Of a stretch of 64,000 nucleotides of DNA, positions 26,548 through 35,973 are shown in pieces; within the stretch, counting starts at the first letter, position 1, and each line of letters begins with the position of its first letter. A program made the translations under genes and the position numbers. The notes beneath the pieces were generated by a model, which made no database searches, had not been told where the DNA came from, and was given only the letters and a program-made list of their open reading frames with translations. The DNA lies in the NCBI GenBank assembly GCA_003762875.1, contig RIBL01000001.1, positions 1 through 64,000 of the forward strand. Direction: 5' to 3'. The stretch is from Muribaculaceae bacterium Isolate-110 (HZI) (GTDB lineage: Bacteria; Bacteroidota; Bacteroidia; Bacteroidales; Muribaculaceae).

Positions 26548-27497
26548 ATATTATGTTTAATTTTATCTAAGAAGTAGGATGGACGTGCTATAATTGAGCG
26601 TAATATCAGCCATGTACCTTTAATGGCATTTCCTTTTTTTAGTAATATCGCTCCATTGCGAAGATTGTCGGCTGCAGATGCTTCGTTTTTTAGTTCTAAT
26701 ATAGTTTTATCGGATAGTGATGAATAATATTCTAAAAATGTCATGTCTTTCATTCCGGCTCTTCGTCGTCTGACATTTGTTTTGGTATATCTCATCTTGA
26801 GAATCATGTTAAAACTATTCGATGACAATCCTCCCCCCTTACGGTAAAGACACAAGGTTTCCGGAATTACCACGATTGCTTTGCCATCAGTGTAGAGGTC
26901 GCTCATACGTGTCCATAAATCAAGGTCTTCGCAATAATCCTGATATCGAGGTTTGCCTTCAGGATATCCGTCAATGATGTATCCTCCGACTCTCAGTGAG
27001 GCTTCCCGGTCATATATGGCTGTCGGTTGCATAAATATCAGTTTTCCGGCAGCAGCTTTTGAGATGAAAGCGTCCTTGGTGGTTTCGCCGAGATAAAGGC
27101 CGCCTCCTATTTTCTTATCGTTCTCATCAATATAGTCAAGATGGCATCCGACAGCAATCAAATCTTGATCAGACTTGATTTTATCCCACATTTTTTTAAT
27201 TGCGTTAGGAAGGAGAATATCATCGGCATCAAGAAACATAAGATATTTTGTTTTGGCATGACGTTCAGCGAAATGACGGCCATAGCAGATGCCCTTGTTT
27301 TTATCAAATGATATCAGCTCATATTGACGAGGGTAAGTTTTAAAAAAAGATTTTATTATATTTATGGAGCTATCAGTGGATGAGTCATCTATTATAAGAA
27401 GATAAAAGCCAGAAACTGATTGCTTTAAAACGCTTGCAAGAGTCTTTTCAATAAAGCGTTCAGCGTTATAGACACATATGGCGAGCGTAAGATCCAT
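26544..27497 (-). CDS. GT2-family glycosyltransferase
   Basis: 317 residues. GT-A fold: DLTLAICVYNAERFIEKTLASVLKQ, IIDDSSTDSS, and the metal-binding motif KYLMFLDADDILLPNAI. Ends with a basic tail. A 6-base C run (26833-26838) encodes KGGG near the middle. Its ATG overlaps the stop of the GT8 gene by one base (TAATG). Confidence 0.88.
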   Translation of the reverse strand: MDLTLAICVYNAERFIEKTLASVLKQSVSGFYLLIIDDSSTDSSINIIKSFFKTYPRQYELISFDKNKGICYGRHFAERHAKTKYLMFLDADDILLPNAIKKMWDKIKSDQDLIAVGCHLDYIDENDKKIGGGLYLGETTKDAFISKAAAGKLIFMQPTAIYDREASLRVGGYIIDGYPEGKPRYQDYCEDLDLWTRMSDLYTDGKAIVVIPETLCLYRKGGGLSSNSFNMILKMRYTKTNVRRRRAGMKDMTFLEYYSSLSDKTILELKNEASAADNLRNGAILLKKGNAIKGTWLILRSIIARPSYFLDKIKHNI

Positions 27498-28999
27498 TAA
27501 TCTAATCGATGTTTTCTAATTTTCCCAGGGTTTCCAGCGAAGACCACTCCTTGGGGGACATTCTTTGTAACAATCGTTCTTGCTCCAATGATTGAATGTG
27601 ATTTTATTTCAACATTTGGCATAAATAAACATTCTTGACCAATCCAAATGTCATCGTGGATAGAGGTATGGCCTGGAAGTAGCTCGATACCTTGTTCAAT
27701 CATCGGTATTGAAGTGTCTGATGTTTTATGGGAAAAACTGCCAAAAAAGAAACAGTTTGGTCCCATCATGACATTATCGCCAATGACAATATTAGATGGA
27801 ACTCTGCAATTGGCTCCAAAATTACTTCGATCTCCTATTCTGATATTTTTACCATGGCCAAATTTTACTCGACGCCCAATATTAACATCTTTCCCAACAA
27901 AATCAAATAAACGTCGAACGCAAGTAATTCTAATACGATTGCTAAATTTTCCTAGGAGTCTAGAGTCAAAATTAGGAAGCCATTGTGCAAATCCGTAATA
28001 CAATAATAAAAAAAGAAATCGAATGTGGTTGTATTGTTTTTTCTTAAAGAGATTAGGCCTAAGTTCAAAACCAAAAAAAGGAGGTATATTTTCAATTATT
28101 TGTTTCCCATAATGATTCAGCATACCTTTATAACCATTACGCCATTTTAATTTAAGGTCTGCCCATGGAGTCAGAGATAGGTAATTTAACCATAATTCTT
28201 TTTTAGGTAAGAATCCCCCTTTGAACCAAGGCTTATTAAGAAATACATAATGAATGATTGCCGGATTTTCAATTGCTTCTTTGACTTGTTTCAACTCATC
28301 TGCTTGTATTCGGGATTTTAAAAATTCATCTCGCATAAAAAATAGCATAAGACAGTTGTATTTAGGATGCAAATAATCAACCTTGCCTTTTAAAATTATA
28401 TTTAGTGCATCTTGATCTGGCATAAATGAAACATCCATATTTTCACATAATTTTTTTAGACATTTTTGACCGATAGAATTTTCCCTCCAATAAGGAAGGT
28501 TGATCAGCATAACGCCAGAATTAAAATATATATATTCATTCGGGTTAATTTTTAGACGTTGATAATCAGTAGTTCTAACGACATCTTTAACAACTGCAGC
28601 TCCAATATTATCATGAAATACATAATTATCCAATTCTTTCAGATCGGATGAGACCACAACATCTACGTCCATATATAAAATGGTATTGAGATTGCTTGGT
28701 AATAATTGTTCTGATAAAAGTCTTAGTAAAAATGATGTGTTGTGTACAGATCTTAGATGTTTTCCAACTTCCTCCAATAAAACTCTATGTTCAGATTTTA
28801 ATTCTAAAAAGTGGATTGATGCGTTGCTTGCTGACTTACAATTAATTACCCCCCCCAATTTGGATTTGTTACATACTGATAAATCAGGACAAATAATATA
28901 AAACGATAATTCCATATGTCGATTATTCTCTATAATCGACGTTATTGTTACCCCTAAATAAGGTACGTAGGAATCAGTTACAGTCATTAGGAAATTCAT
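27497..28999 (-). CDS. GT8 glycosyltransferase fused to a hexapeptide-repeat O-acyltransferase
   Basis: 500 residues from the ATG at 28999 (12 residues shorter than the open frame, matching the family N-terminus MNFLMTVTDSYVPYLGVTITSI). Residues 1-270 are GT8: ILYMDVDVVVSSDL with the DxD metal motif and YINSGVMLINLPYW-like text (YFNSGVMLINL). After a linker, about 370-500 is a left-handed beta-helix acetyltransferase: GKNIRIGDRSNFGANC, IVIGDNVMMGPNC, DDIWIGQECLFMPNV, GARTIVTKNVPQGVVFAGNPGKI. It would add a sugar and acetylate the product. An 8-base G run at 28849-28856 (coding strand) could slip and truncate it. Confidence 0.8.
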   Translation of the reverse strand: MNFLMTVTDSYVPYLGVTITSIIENNRHMELSFYIICPDLSVCNKSKLGGVINCKSASNASIHFLELKSEHRVLLEEVGKHLRSVHNTSFLLRLLSEQLLPSNLNTILYMDVDVVVSSDLKELDNYVFHDNIGAAVVKDVVRTTDYQRLKINPNEYIYFNSGVMLINLPYWRENSIGQKCLKKLCENMDVSFMPDQDALNIILKGKVDYLHPKYNCLMLFFMRDEFLKSRIQADELKQVKEAIENPAIIHYVFLNKPWFKGGFLPKKELWLNYLSLTPWADLKLKWRNGYKGMLNHYGKQIIENIPPFFGFELRPNLFKKKQYNHIRFLFLLLYYGFAQWLPNFDSRLLGKFSNRIRITCVRRLFDFVGKDVNIGRRVKFGHGKNIRIGDRSNFGANCRVPSNIVIGDNVMMGPNCFFFGSFSHKTSDTSIPMIEQGIELLPGHTSIHDDIWIGQECLFMPNVEIKSHSIIGARTIVTKNVPQGVVFAGNPGKIRKHRLD

Positions 29000-29009
29000 A
29001 ATTGTTTGA

Positions 29010-29957
29010 TTATAAGTTTTTATACGGAATATCAATGAATGGTCTTTCTTCCATCTTGTTTTGGTAATAGTTATTTATGGCATCAATGCATTTTTGATTA
29101 CGGATATAATTCCCCGAAATCAATGTCTCGTTGTTTTTTATCCTTACAGGTAGAAAATTGTATTTGTAAGTTGAATATAGTACAGGAGTACCTTTTTTAA
29201 GTAACATTGCGGTAAGCCATATGTCATCTGCTGTCAGTGATAGATTTTTGATATTTTCGATATTAAAAATATCATGATGAACCGAATTAGGAGGGTATAA
29301 AACACCTCCAACACCTAAAATAAGAAAATTCTTGGACTTTTTTTGTATGGGAAGTGGATCAGGCCATTCGTTATAATTATTTTTTCCTGGTATGATTTCT
29401 TTAACCCAATTAGCGATAATGCACTCTGGATTAGATGCAGCATTTTTTAGAAGTGATTCAATAAGATCTGAACGATAATACAAATCATCATCTACAGTTA
29501 TTATTATATCCTCGGGATAGGTCTTGAATGCATAATAGTATTTTGTATGAGACCTGATTTCGTCAGGACATAGTATAATTTCAAGTCCTCTTTTTCGAAG
29601 ACTAAGTAGTCTTTTGGGTAGATATTCAATATTTTTGATTTGGGCGGATGTAAGATAGAGAATGATTTTATCTGGTTTGACAGATTGTCTCAGGATTGTT
29701 TCAATTACTAGATGTAATGTTGGTAATCGTTTAGGAAACGATGTTATGGGAACAATAATGCTATGATTATTAGCCTTTTGTGTGGTGATGCGGTACTTTG
29801 TGTTATTTCTCGTCAAACTAAAATAAATAGGAATGACAATGTTCGCAGAAACTTCAATAAGTTTATTGATAAATCCGTAAAATCGTAGTTTTTGGAGTAT
29901 TTTATTTCGATTAGTGCCCCAAAAACGTATTTTGTCAAAAAAATCAACAATATTCAT
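29010..29957 (-). CDS. Glycosyltransferase-like protein (GT-A fold)
   Basis: 315 residues. Visible: SIIVPITSFPKRLPTLHLVIETILRQSVKPDKIILYLTSAQ, then DIIITVDDDLYYRSDLIESLL, a DDD metal-binding motif like GT2 enzymes, and SLTADDIWLTAMLLKKG later. It is a recognised type in capsule clusters but not a standard GT2. Ten bases before the GT8/acyltransferase gene and 6 after the polymerase gene. The DNA is notably AT-rich. Confidence 0.7.
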   Translation of the reverse strand: MNIVDFFDKIRFWGTNRNKILQKLRFYGFINKLIEVSANIVIPIYFSLTRNNTKYRITTQKANNHSIIVPITSFPKRLPTLHLVIETILRQSVKPDKIILYLTSAQIKNIEYLPKRLLSLRKRGLEIILCPDEIRSHTKYYYAFKTYPEDIIITVDDDLYYRSDLIESLLKNAASNPECIIANWVKEIIPGKNNYNEWPDPLPIQKKSKNFLILGVGGVLYPPNSVHHDIFNIENIKNLSLTADDIWLTAMLLKKGTPVLYSTYKYNFLPVRIKNNETLISGNYIRNQKCIDAINNYYQNKMEERPFIDIPYKNL

Positions 29958-29963
29958 GTCTTG

Positions 29964-31214
29964 TTATTCAGTTAATTCGTTGTCTTCATATATGAAGTCG
30001 TTGAAGCGGTTATCATAGAAATATTTTACGCAACAAAATATAAAAAGTAATCCCCACCCATATGAGATATTGCCTATGCCTCCTCCTGTGCCGGTGAAAA
30101 AGTAAATAGAGCCTAATGATCGAAAGTTTATACAACAGGTAAAAACGATAATTAGTTCTAACACATATGAAATAAGCCCATAGTCATCAATATGTCCCAT
30201 ATAGACATTCCCAATTGCTATATTTCGTTTGCTTACGCTGTCACAACCTTTCCCAATTATGATATCTGGATCTGAAAAATCGGCTTTTAATGTTGTAAGA
30301 AGAGGGGCTATGCGCATTGAGGCACTTCCATCGGTTTCTCTAACAACATCTGCATCTCCCGATATTGTGGCAATAGAGGCTGCCTGTGCACGAGAAAAAG
30401 ATTCATTTCCGAAATATTCAAGACTAAAGTATATGCCTATGAATATTGGTACTGCAAAAAGAAAATACCATCCACGCATGAAATATAAAGATGTTATTCC
30501 TGCTGCAACAAACGCGGTGCCACTGCCCATTGTTAGGACTGCCCATATGTAAAAGATTGAGACCCATTTGAGTTCACCCTTGAAGATATCTTTTATGGTG
30601 ACTTTTTCTCCATTGCGAATCTCTAAACATTTGAGTAACGCGTAATACATCACTGCCAATAAACGTCCAAGGGTAGATGGTTCAAATGTCAGTGAATTAG
30701 CTCCGATACCACGATTAAGTACCTGACAAAGATTGATAAGAGGTAAGAGTTTTATGCCTACGATGAGACATGCCTGTTGTGCAAGGAGAAATCCTATAAG
30801 CACGAAGAAAAACAGACGCATGAATTTTATGAAATTATCAAGTGTGAATATGTGATAATTCCATACTGCGGTATAGGTTACAATGAATGTAATGACAAAC
30901 ATGCATGTGTAGAGTATGGTCGAGGCTCTAAATGTAGCCGGATGAAGAATTCCTGCGGTAAAAAATAGCCAACCCATATAGACTATGCCTAGAATCAAGG
31001 CTCGATTGATGCGAAAGTGAGCTAAAAGCACCAATGGCATTACGGCCATAACAATGGTTTTGATCGGTGATACTCCAGCGCGAGTTTCTATCGGGATGTA
31101 CTGTATGCACATCAGTACCATCACAAAAACCACAAGATTGGGTAGTGTATAGTTAGCCGGGTTGAATAATCCTCGTGTAAATGAGGCTACTGCAGAGAAA
31201 ATAGAGGCTATCAT
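29964..31214 (-). CDS. wzy: O-antigen/capsule polymerase, Wzy-like membrane protein
   Basis: 416 residues with about ten hydrophobic segments and a long extracytoplasmic loop (about 285-330, around FSRAQAASIATISGDADVVRETDGSASMRIAPLL), the usual layout of Wzy polymerases. The EPSTLGRLLAVMYY segment fits the weakly conserved Wzy_C region. It would join repeat units at the periplasmic face. It is the only polymerase candidate in the cluster. Sequence identity in this family is low, so the call rests on topology and context. Confidence 0.72.
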   Translation of the reverse strand: MIASIFSAVASFTRGLFNPANYTLPNLVVFVMVLMCIQYIPIETRAGVSPIKTIVMAVMPLVLLAHFRINRALILGIVYMGWLFFTAGILHPATFRASTILYTCMFVITFIVTYTAVWNYHIFTLDNFIKFMRLFFFVLIGFLLAQQACLIVGIKLLPLINLCQVLNRGIGANSLTFEPSTLGRLLAVMYYALLKCLEIRNGEKVTIKDIFKGELKWVSIFYIWAVLTMGSGTAFVAAGITSLYFMRGWYFLFAVPIFIGIYFSLEYFGNESFSRAQAASIATISGDADVVRETDGSASMRIAPLLTTLKADFSDPDIIIGKGCDSVSKRNIAIGNVYMGHIDDYGLISYVLELIIVFTCCINFRSLGSIYFFTGTGGGIGNISYGWGLLFIFCCVKYFYDNRFNDFIYEDNELTE

Positions 31215-31219
31215 CAGAA

Positions 31220-32233
31220 TTATGGATGAAGTAGTTTAGGCATGTTTTTGTTCATCCATAGAGTTATACTCCATTGTATGGGCATGGATGCGATGAATGC
31301 CAAAATGGAGATCCACCCCAAAAAGGGTAGATGAAGGAGGTTGACTATGAAGATTGTTATCAATACTTGTACGATGGAGTAATGAGTGACCATTAGAGAG
31401 AGTGAATTTCTTCCCCAATAGTCAAAATAGTTCCAGAGTTTATTGTTTTGAGAGCTGTAGAATATAAGGATGAAACCGATAGGACCGAATATGGGTGCGC
31501 ATAGCTGCCAAAGATACTGATTAAAATTTCCAAGTAATAGGCTAAGATAGTTGGCCATGAGATAGGCTGAAATACAAATAGCTATCCCTGTAATAAAACT
31601 CAGGAATTTATAATCCAATAAGTTTAGTTTATGTATGATTTTATAAGCAATATACCCTAAACCAACAGTTATAGTGGCGCATAGAGTGCTGCTTATAGTA
31701 TAGAATGGTGCTTTTATAATATTCCATAAAGGTGTGGTGCGACTAGCAAAAAAGTTGTTGTATTCGTGCTCATAAATCATAATTACAATTAAGACCAATA
31801 GCCATACACTCCAATGCCGTTTTGATAGCCAGTTCCAAATGATTTCGCCAAAAAATAATGCTGGAAGAAACCATAGTGTGCCGATGCCTCTTAGTACAAT
31901 GGATTTGTACGTTTCGCGGGCTATGAAGTAACTGTCATAATAACCGAAAGCCCAAAGAATGATATCGAATGAAAGTATTATCCCTGTCCAATAAATGTAG
32001 GGATAGCCTAATGAACGCAAACGTTTCTTGGCCAAATTATAAGTAGGAATTTTTTTTCCCTTCATGGCCATAATCCAACCGGCTATAATATAGAAGATTG
32101 TGATCATGAATGAGCCTATGAATGTATTGACAGTCCAAGGTATCACACCGTTTTCATAGTGTAAGAAAACAATGCACAATATGCCAAGACCTTTGGCTTC
32201 GTCAAGGTATCTTGCTCTAGATGTTTGAGGCAT
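31220..32233 (-). CDS. Membrane acyltransferase, acyltransferase-3 (OafA/YrhL-like)
   Basis: 337 residues from the ATG at 32233, which begins MPQTSRARYLDEAKGLGILCIVFLHYENG, the conserved first-helix R/D-x2-K-GLGI...H pattern of acyltransferase-3 proteins. The open frame continues 31 residues upstream into the previous gene, but this start leaves a normal 5-bp gap. About ten membrane segments. It probably O-acetylates the polymer or its repeat unit. A second member of this family lies at 43658-44746. Confidence 0.8.
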   Translation of the reverse strand: MPQTSRARYLDEAKGLGILCIVFLHYENGVIPWTVNTFIGSFMITIFYIIAGWIMAMKGKKIPTYNLAKKRLRSLGYPYIYWTGIILSFDIILWAFGYYDSYFIARETYKSIVLRGIGTLWFLPALFFGEIIWNWLSKRHWSVWLLVLIVIMIYEHEYNNFFASRTTPLWNIIKAPFYTISSTLCATITVGLGYIAYKIIHKLNLLDYKFLSFITGIAICISAYLMANYLSLLLGNFNQYLWQLCAPIFGPIGFILIFYSSQNNKLWNYFDYWGRNSLSLMVTHYSIVQVLITIFIVNLLHLPFLGWISILAFIASMPIQWSITLWMNKNMPKLLHP

Positions 32234-32238
32234 AATTG

Positions 32239-33093
32239 TTATTTGCGTTTTTTTAATGAAAAGGCAAGGAGGATTAGTGTAAAGTACAATCTCCATGATA
32301 ACGAAGAGAGCATACATCCGTACCAAGGATATCCGCTATAACGGCGTATGAAATAGAGGCGTGAGCGTTGCCACTGGCGGAAACGTGGGCGCGGGTCTCC
32401 CTTGACTGATGGGATATGTCGGTGTACGGCCGTTGTATCAGCTACATATCTCATTATATGGCCTGAATGTGCGACCTGCTTGGCAAGAATAGCTTCTTCA
32501 CAATATAGAAACGGATATTCATCAAAATATCCAAGGCTCGAGATATAATCAAGCCTTACCATGAGAGCGCAGCCACTCAGTTTGAAACATTGAGCAGTGG
32601 TATTGAAGTCACCGATGAAGTTATATGCTTCTTGCGGTTTTCGGGGATGTATCAGATCTTTAATCCATCCGAATGAGTGTGTCCAACCTCCGTCGGGAAG
32701 CATTGGATTCTGATGTATTCCATCAGGTGTTACAATATCTGATCCTACGACAACAGCTTGCGGGTTGTTATCAAGCTCCTGAGCAAGACGTCTCACATAG
32801 CATGGGTCTGGAAACTCCATGTCGGGGTTGGCAATCAATGCATATTCATAGCCTTTTGAGGCTGCATAGCGTAAACCGATATTGTTGCCGGCGTTATAGC
32901 CTCGGTTTGCATCGGCAGAGATAAATGTAAGGCCTTGTTCCTTGCATAGCTTGTTAACCTCGACCGCGTCGGATGATGCGTTGTCGACTATTATAATTTC
33001 CTGGTCAACACCTTCCTGGCGTTTCAGGAACCCAACGCATTTTCGGCAGTCGGATGAGGAATTATAGTTGAGTAATATTACCGGGATTTTCAT
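32239..33093 (-). CDS. GT2-family glycosyltransferase (rhamnosyltransferase-like)
   Basis: 284 residues from the ATG at 33093, which overlaps the stop of the HAD gene as ATGA; six residues upstream is an alternative start. Motifs: IPVILLNYNSSSDCRKCVGFL, IIVDNASSD, GYNAGNNIGLRYA, YALIANPDMEFPDPCYV, and YFDEYPFLYCEEAILAKQV. This is the WbbL/rhamnosyltransferase-like branch of GT2, so dTDP-rhamnose is a reasonable donor guess given the rml operon downstream. Confidence 0.85.
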   Translation of the reverse strand: MKIPVILLNYNSSSDCRKCVGFLKRQEGVDQEIIIVDNASSDAVEVNKLCKEQGLTFISADANRGYNAGNNIGLRYAASKGYEYALIANPDMEFPDPCYVRRLAQELDNNPQAVVVGSDIVTPDGIHQNPMLPDGGWTHSFGWIKDLIHPRKPQEAYNFIGDFNTTAQCFKLSGCALMVRLDYISSLGYFDEYPFLYCEEAILAKQVAHSGHIMRYVADTTAVHRHIPSVKGDPRPRFRQWQRSRLYFIRRYSGYPWYGCMLSSLSWRLYFTLILLAFSLKKRK

Positions 33094-34985
33094 TTTTTCT
33101 TCAATATCCATCGATTATAAATGGCCTTACGGAGTCGGGAGGTGATGTTATGCAGACGCCATAGACGGTCACCCATTTTGTGTCCTACTGTGAGAGACAG
33201 GCTTCCGCGATCAAATGCTGTATGTCGGCCTCCTAATGCTGTAATGCTGAACAATTGGCCGGCTGATAGCTTGGTTGCCATTGGTGTCCCGTCAAATTCT
33301 GTCGAGTTAAGCAGTGGTCTAAGGTCTATGTTATCACGTAGAGTAGCGATTGAATCGATTGAAATTTTAGCCCATTGATATAGGAGATCATCGCTCATAT
33401 TGTCAATAAACGGCTTTATAAACTGACTCATTCTTACTGTTGTCGAGACATTCGTACGTACAGTATCGCTCTCTTGATAGGACTGCCCGTGTGCAAATCT
33501 GGGTTTGATGGAGCCATTTTCTGCTGAATATCCGATGGTTGACGGATAAGGAGAAGCCGAGTAATAATTTTCAATGAGTGCGGTTGCATCTGTATCAAGT
33601 GCCCCTTGCGGAAAGAAGGAATAATAATCACCGTGAGAGCGTGGATACACATCACCGCGCACGCCTATGTAAAATGTCGGGATGGAAAGATGGCCATGGC
33701 TGTTGTCAAGACCGAGTATGGAGTTGATCATCAGGCGTGTGGTCCCTAACCAACCTATATCGACCATTGCTTGCGGAATGTCGTCTGCGAGACCCTCCTG
33801 ACGGAGATAGTCCAGCGTAAGACGTGCGTTCTGAGCTATACGTTCCATTAGCCACGGTGTCACACGTGGGTGGTTGAAAAGAGTGTCGAGAAATTCCCGT
33901 TGGCACGATGGCGATAATATTTTATCGTAATTGAATGTGACGCTGCACTCTTGACGCAATTCTTCACGCGAGGTCTGCAATCGGTCAAGCAGAGTATCCA
34001 CCGAACGCATCAGCAGATTTTTACGGTCGGATGTCTCGATAAACCGCTGCTCGCAGTTTTCAGTCATATAGGCCCATATGAGAGAGCGACGTGAAACAAA
34101 AAGATAATTCAGGTCAATGCCGTCATGGTCAAGCGATTCGGCTATTTTTTGCATTATATAACCGTCACGCGATAGGAAATGAAGCCGTTGTATGCCGTTG
34201 CGTCGTGCTGTTCTTAACACATAGGCTACAAATGGGATATACAGCGAGCCTACATAGTCGGCGGCAAGGGTGGCATCGGCAGAGTTATGACCGTCAAGTC
34301 GGCTCATCCTCATTATGCCGGCCGCCAGTGAAGCCATTGTCGAGTCTCGCAAAGAAGCACCTAAAGCGTTTATTTGTCGCTCTATAGGAGTAAATCCTGT
34401 GTTGACTTTCTCAGCCTTGACATTACGCCTGCGAGCCATGCGTATGTCGCTGTGTGCATTGTCGCCATGATGAAGCCATGATGTCGGAGCATACGTTTCA
34501 TGTACTTTTTGGTAAAGACTCCCGTTGTCCTTTCTGGCATTCCATTCACACGATACAATAACCTCCTCTTCATCAGTCAGACATCCCTCGCGTTTCAATA
34601 TCTTTTTGAGAAAGTCGGATGGCAGATACATGTCGCTGAGAAATTTTATGATGTACCCCTCAGCCCGGAGACTGCTGATTATTTTTTTGATTACCGGATT
34701 GGCTATCAGCATTCGGCTTTCTATCTTCAGTTCAGTCTTCTGCAATATTTCCTGACCGTAGGGCGCAAATTCCGTTTCGCCTATTTTGGAATATATATCG
34801 GTTAGTGATGCATTTACACCTGCTTCAGCCGCAACTTGTCGCCTACGGTTGATAAAAGCAGTACGTGAAGATTCACTGTCCGGCCAAAGCTCCATGGCCA
34901 TCAGTCCGAATATCGCATCAGGCACACCACATATGCGAACCAAAGTCGTGTCAAAAATGTCAAATGTCGCTAATCGCATTGTCAA
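33090..34985 (-). CDS. HAD-superfamily hydrolase-like capsule protein (COG5610 type)
   Basis: 631 residues. The first 200 form a HAD domain: motif I ATFDIFDTTLVR (D9, with T13), motif II IIKFLSDMYLPSDF, and motif IV WLHHGDNAHSDIRMARRRNVKA. The remaining 430 residues have no recognised enzyme motif, apart from a conserved-looking LHFLSRDGYIMQKIAE that may echo a second phosphatase-like segment. Such proteins recur in polysaccharide clusters; the substrate is unknown. The start overlaps the following GT2 gene by 4 bp. Confidence 0.68.
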   Translation of the reverse strand: MTMRLATFDIFDTTLVRICGVPDAIFGLMAMELWPDSESSRTAFINRRRQVAAEAGVNASLTDIYSKIGETEFAPYGQEILQKTELKIESRMLIANPVIKKIISSLRAEGYIIKFLSDMYLPSDFLKKILKREGCLTDEEEVIVSCEWNARKDNGSLYQKVHETYAPTSWLHHGDNAHSDIRMARRRNVKAEKVNTGFTPIERQINALGASLRDSTMASLAAGIMRMSRLDGHNSADATLAADYVGSLYIPFVAYVLRTARRNGIQRLHFLSRDGYIMQKIAESLDHDGIDLNYLFVSRRSLIWAYMTENCEQRFIETSDRKNLLMRSVDTLLDRLQTSREELRQECSVTFNYDKILSPSCQREFLDTLFNHPRVTPWLMERIAQNARLTLDYLRQEGLADDIPQAMVDIGWLGTTRLMINSILGLDNSHGHLSIPTFYIGVRGDVYPRSHGDYYSFFPQGALDTDATALIENYYSASPYPSTIGYSAENGSIKPRFAHGQSYQESDTVRTNVSTTVRMSQFIKPFIDNMSDDLLYQWAKISIDSIATLRDNIDLRPLLNSTEFDGTPMATKLSAGQLFSITALGGRHTAFDRGSLSLTVGHKMGDRLWRLHNITSRLRKAIYNRWILKKK

Positions 34986-35971
34986 TGATATAATATATTC
35001 CCAAATGTATTTATAAGTTTAGGTGGAAATATATTAAGAATAGCATATATAATTCCTCGTTTTGTTAATGTAAAATATTTGTGATTAGGGCGTATCTTCG
35101 CTATATCGGGCCAAAAAGAGTTATTTATGTCGTGTCTTTTCAAGATTACTTTATAATAGTTGTCCAGATACAAATTCAATAATAGTTTTTTTGAATTGAG
35201 ACCAAATCTAAATTTTTTAGTTAATCTATCATATATTGTTTTGTAGCTTTGGCATAATTCTATATGTTGTGGAAGACTATATGTTGTGGTTCTTTGTCTG
35301 GATATAGAAGAATAGATCCGTGGACAAAAATAGGTATATCCAATCTCTGAAATAAAAATAATTTTGTCAATGTGGCATAGATATGTATGCCAAAATAATC
35401 CATCTTCTCCACATCGTATATTTTCGTTAAACCGAATGCGGTATCTGTTCAATAATGAAGTATTAAATATTTTGCACCATACCCCCCAGTTGTAAAGAAG
35501 ATTATTGGTATCGACATAGTCTAATCCATTATTACAATCAACTTCTGTGTGAATAAATGATTTTGAGTTATATATAGTGTCATTGTCGATACCGTCATGT
35601 CCCTCGCAGTAATATCCTTGTATCACTTGAGTGGTTTCATCATCCGTATTATATTTTACGAAATTGGACAGATATGATGGCATTATATAGTCATCGGCAT
35701 CAACAAATGTGACCCAGGGAGTCTTTACGATATCGAGCCCTTTATTTCTTGCAGCAGATGGCCCTTGGTTTTCACAGTCAAGAACTATGAATCGACTATC
35801 TATATTAGCGAAATTTTGACATATTTCTAAACTGTTGTCAGTAGAACCATCGTTGATTAAAATACACTCAAAATTCGCAAATGATTGGTTGACGATGCTG
35901 TTTAGACAATTAGCCAGTCTTTTAGCAGCGTTGTAGACTGGTACAATAATTGTAATTTTTTGTGAAATCAT
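34982..35971 (-). CDS. GT2-family glycosyltransferase
   Basis: 329 residues. KITIIVPVYNAAKRLANCLNSIVNQSF, LINDGSTDNSLEI, GPSAARNKGLDIVKTPWVTFVDADDYIMPSYL and RCGEDGLFWHTYLC give the complete GT2 (WcaA/EpsJ-like) pattern. AT-rich coding DNA. Two bases from the upstream GT4 gene. Confidence 0.9.
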   Translation of the reverse strand: MISQKITIIVPVYNAAKRLANCLNSIVNQSFANFECILINDGSTDNSLEICQNFANIDSRFIVLDCENQGPSAARNKGLDIVKTPWVTFVDADDYIMPSYLSNFVKYNTDDETTQVIQGYYCEGHDGIDNDTIYNSKSFIHTEVDCNNGLDYVDTNNLLYNWGVWCKIFNTSLLNRYRIRFNENIRCGEDGLFWHTYLCHIDKIIFISEIGYTYFCPRIYSSISRQRTTTYSLPQHIELCQSYKTIYDRLTKKFRFGLNSKKLLLNLYLDNYYKVILKRHDINNSFWPDIAKIRPNHKYFTLTKRGIIYAILNIFPPKLINTFGNILYH

Positions 35972-35973
35972 TT

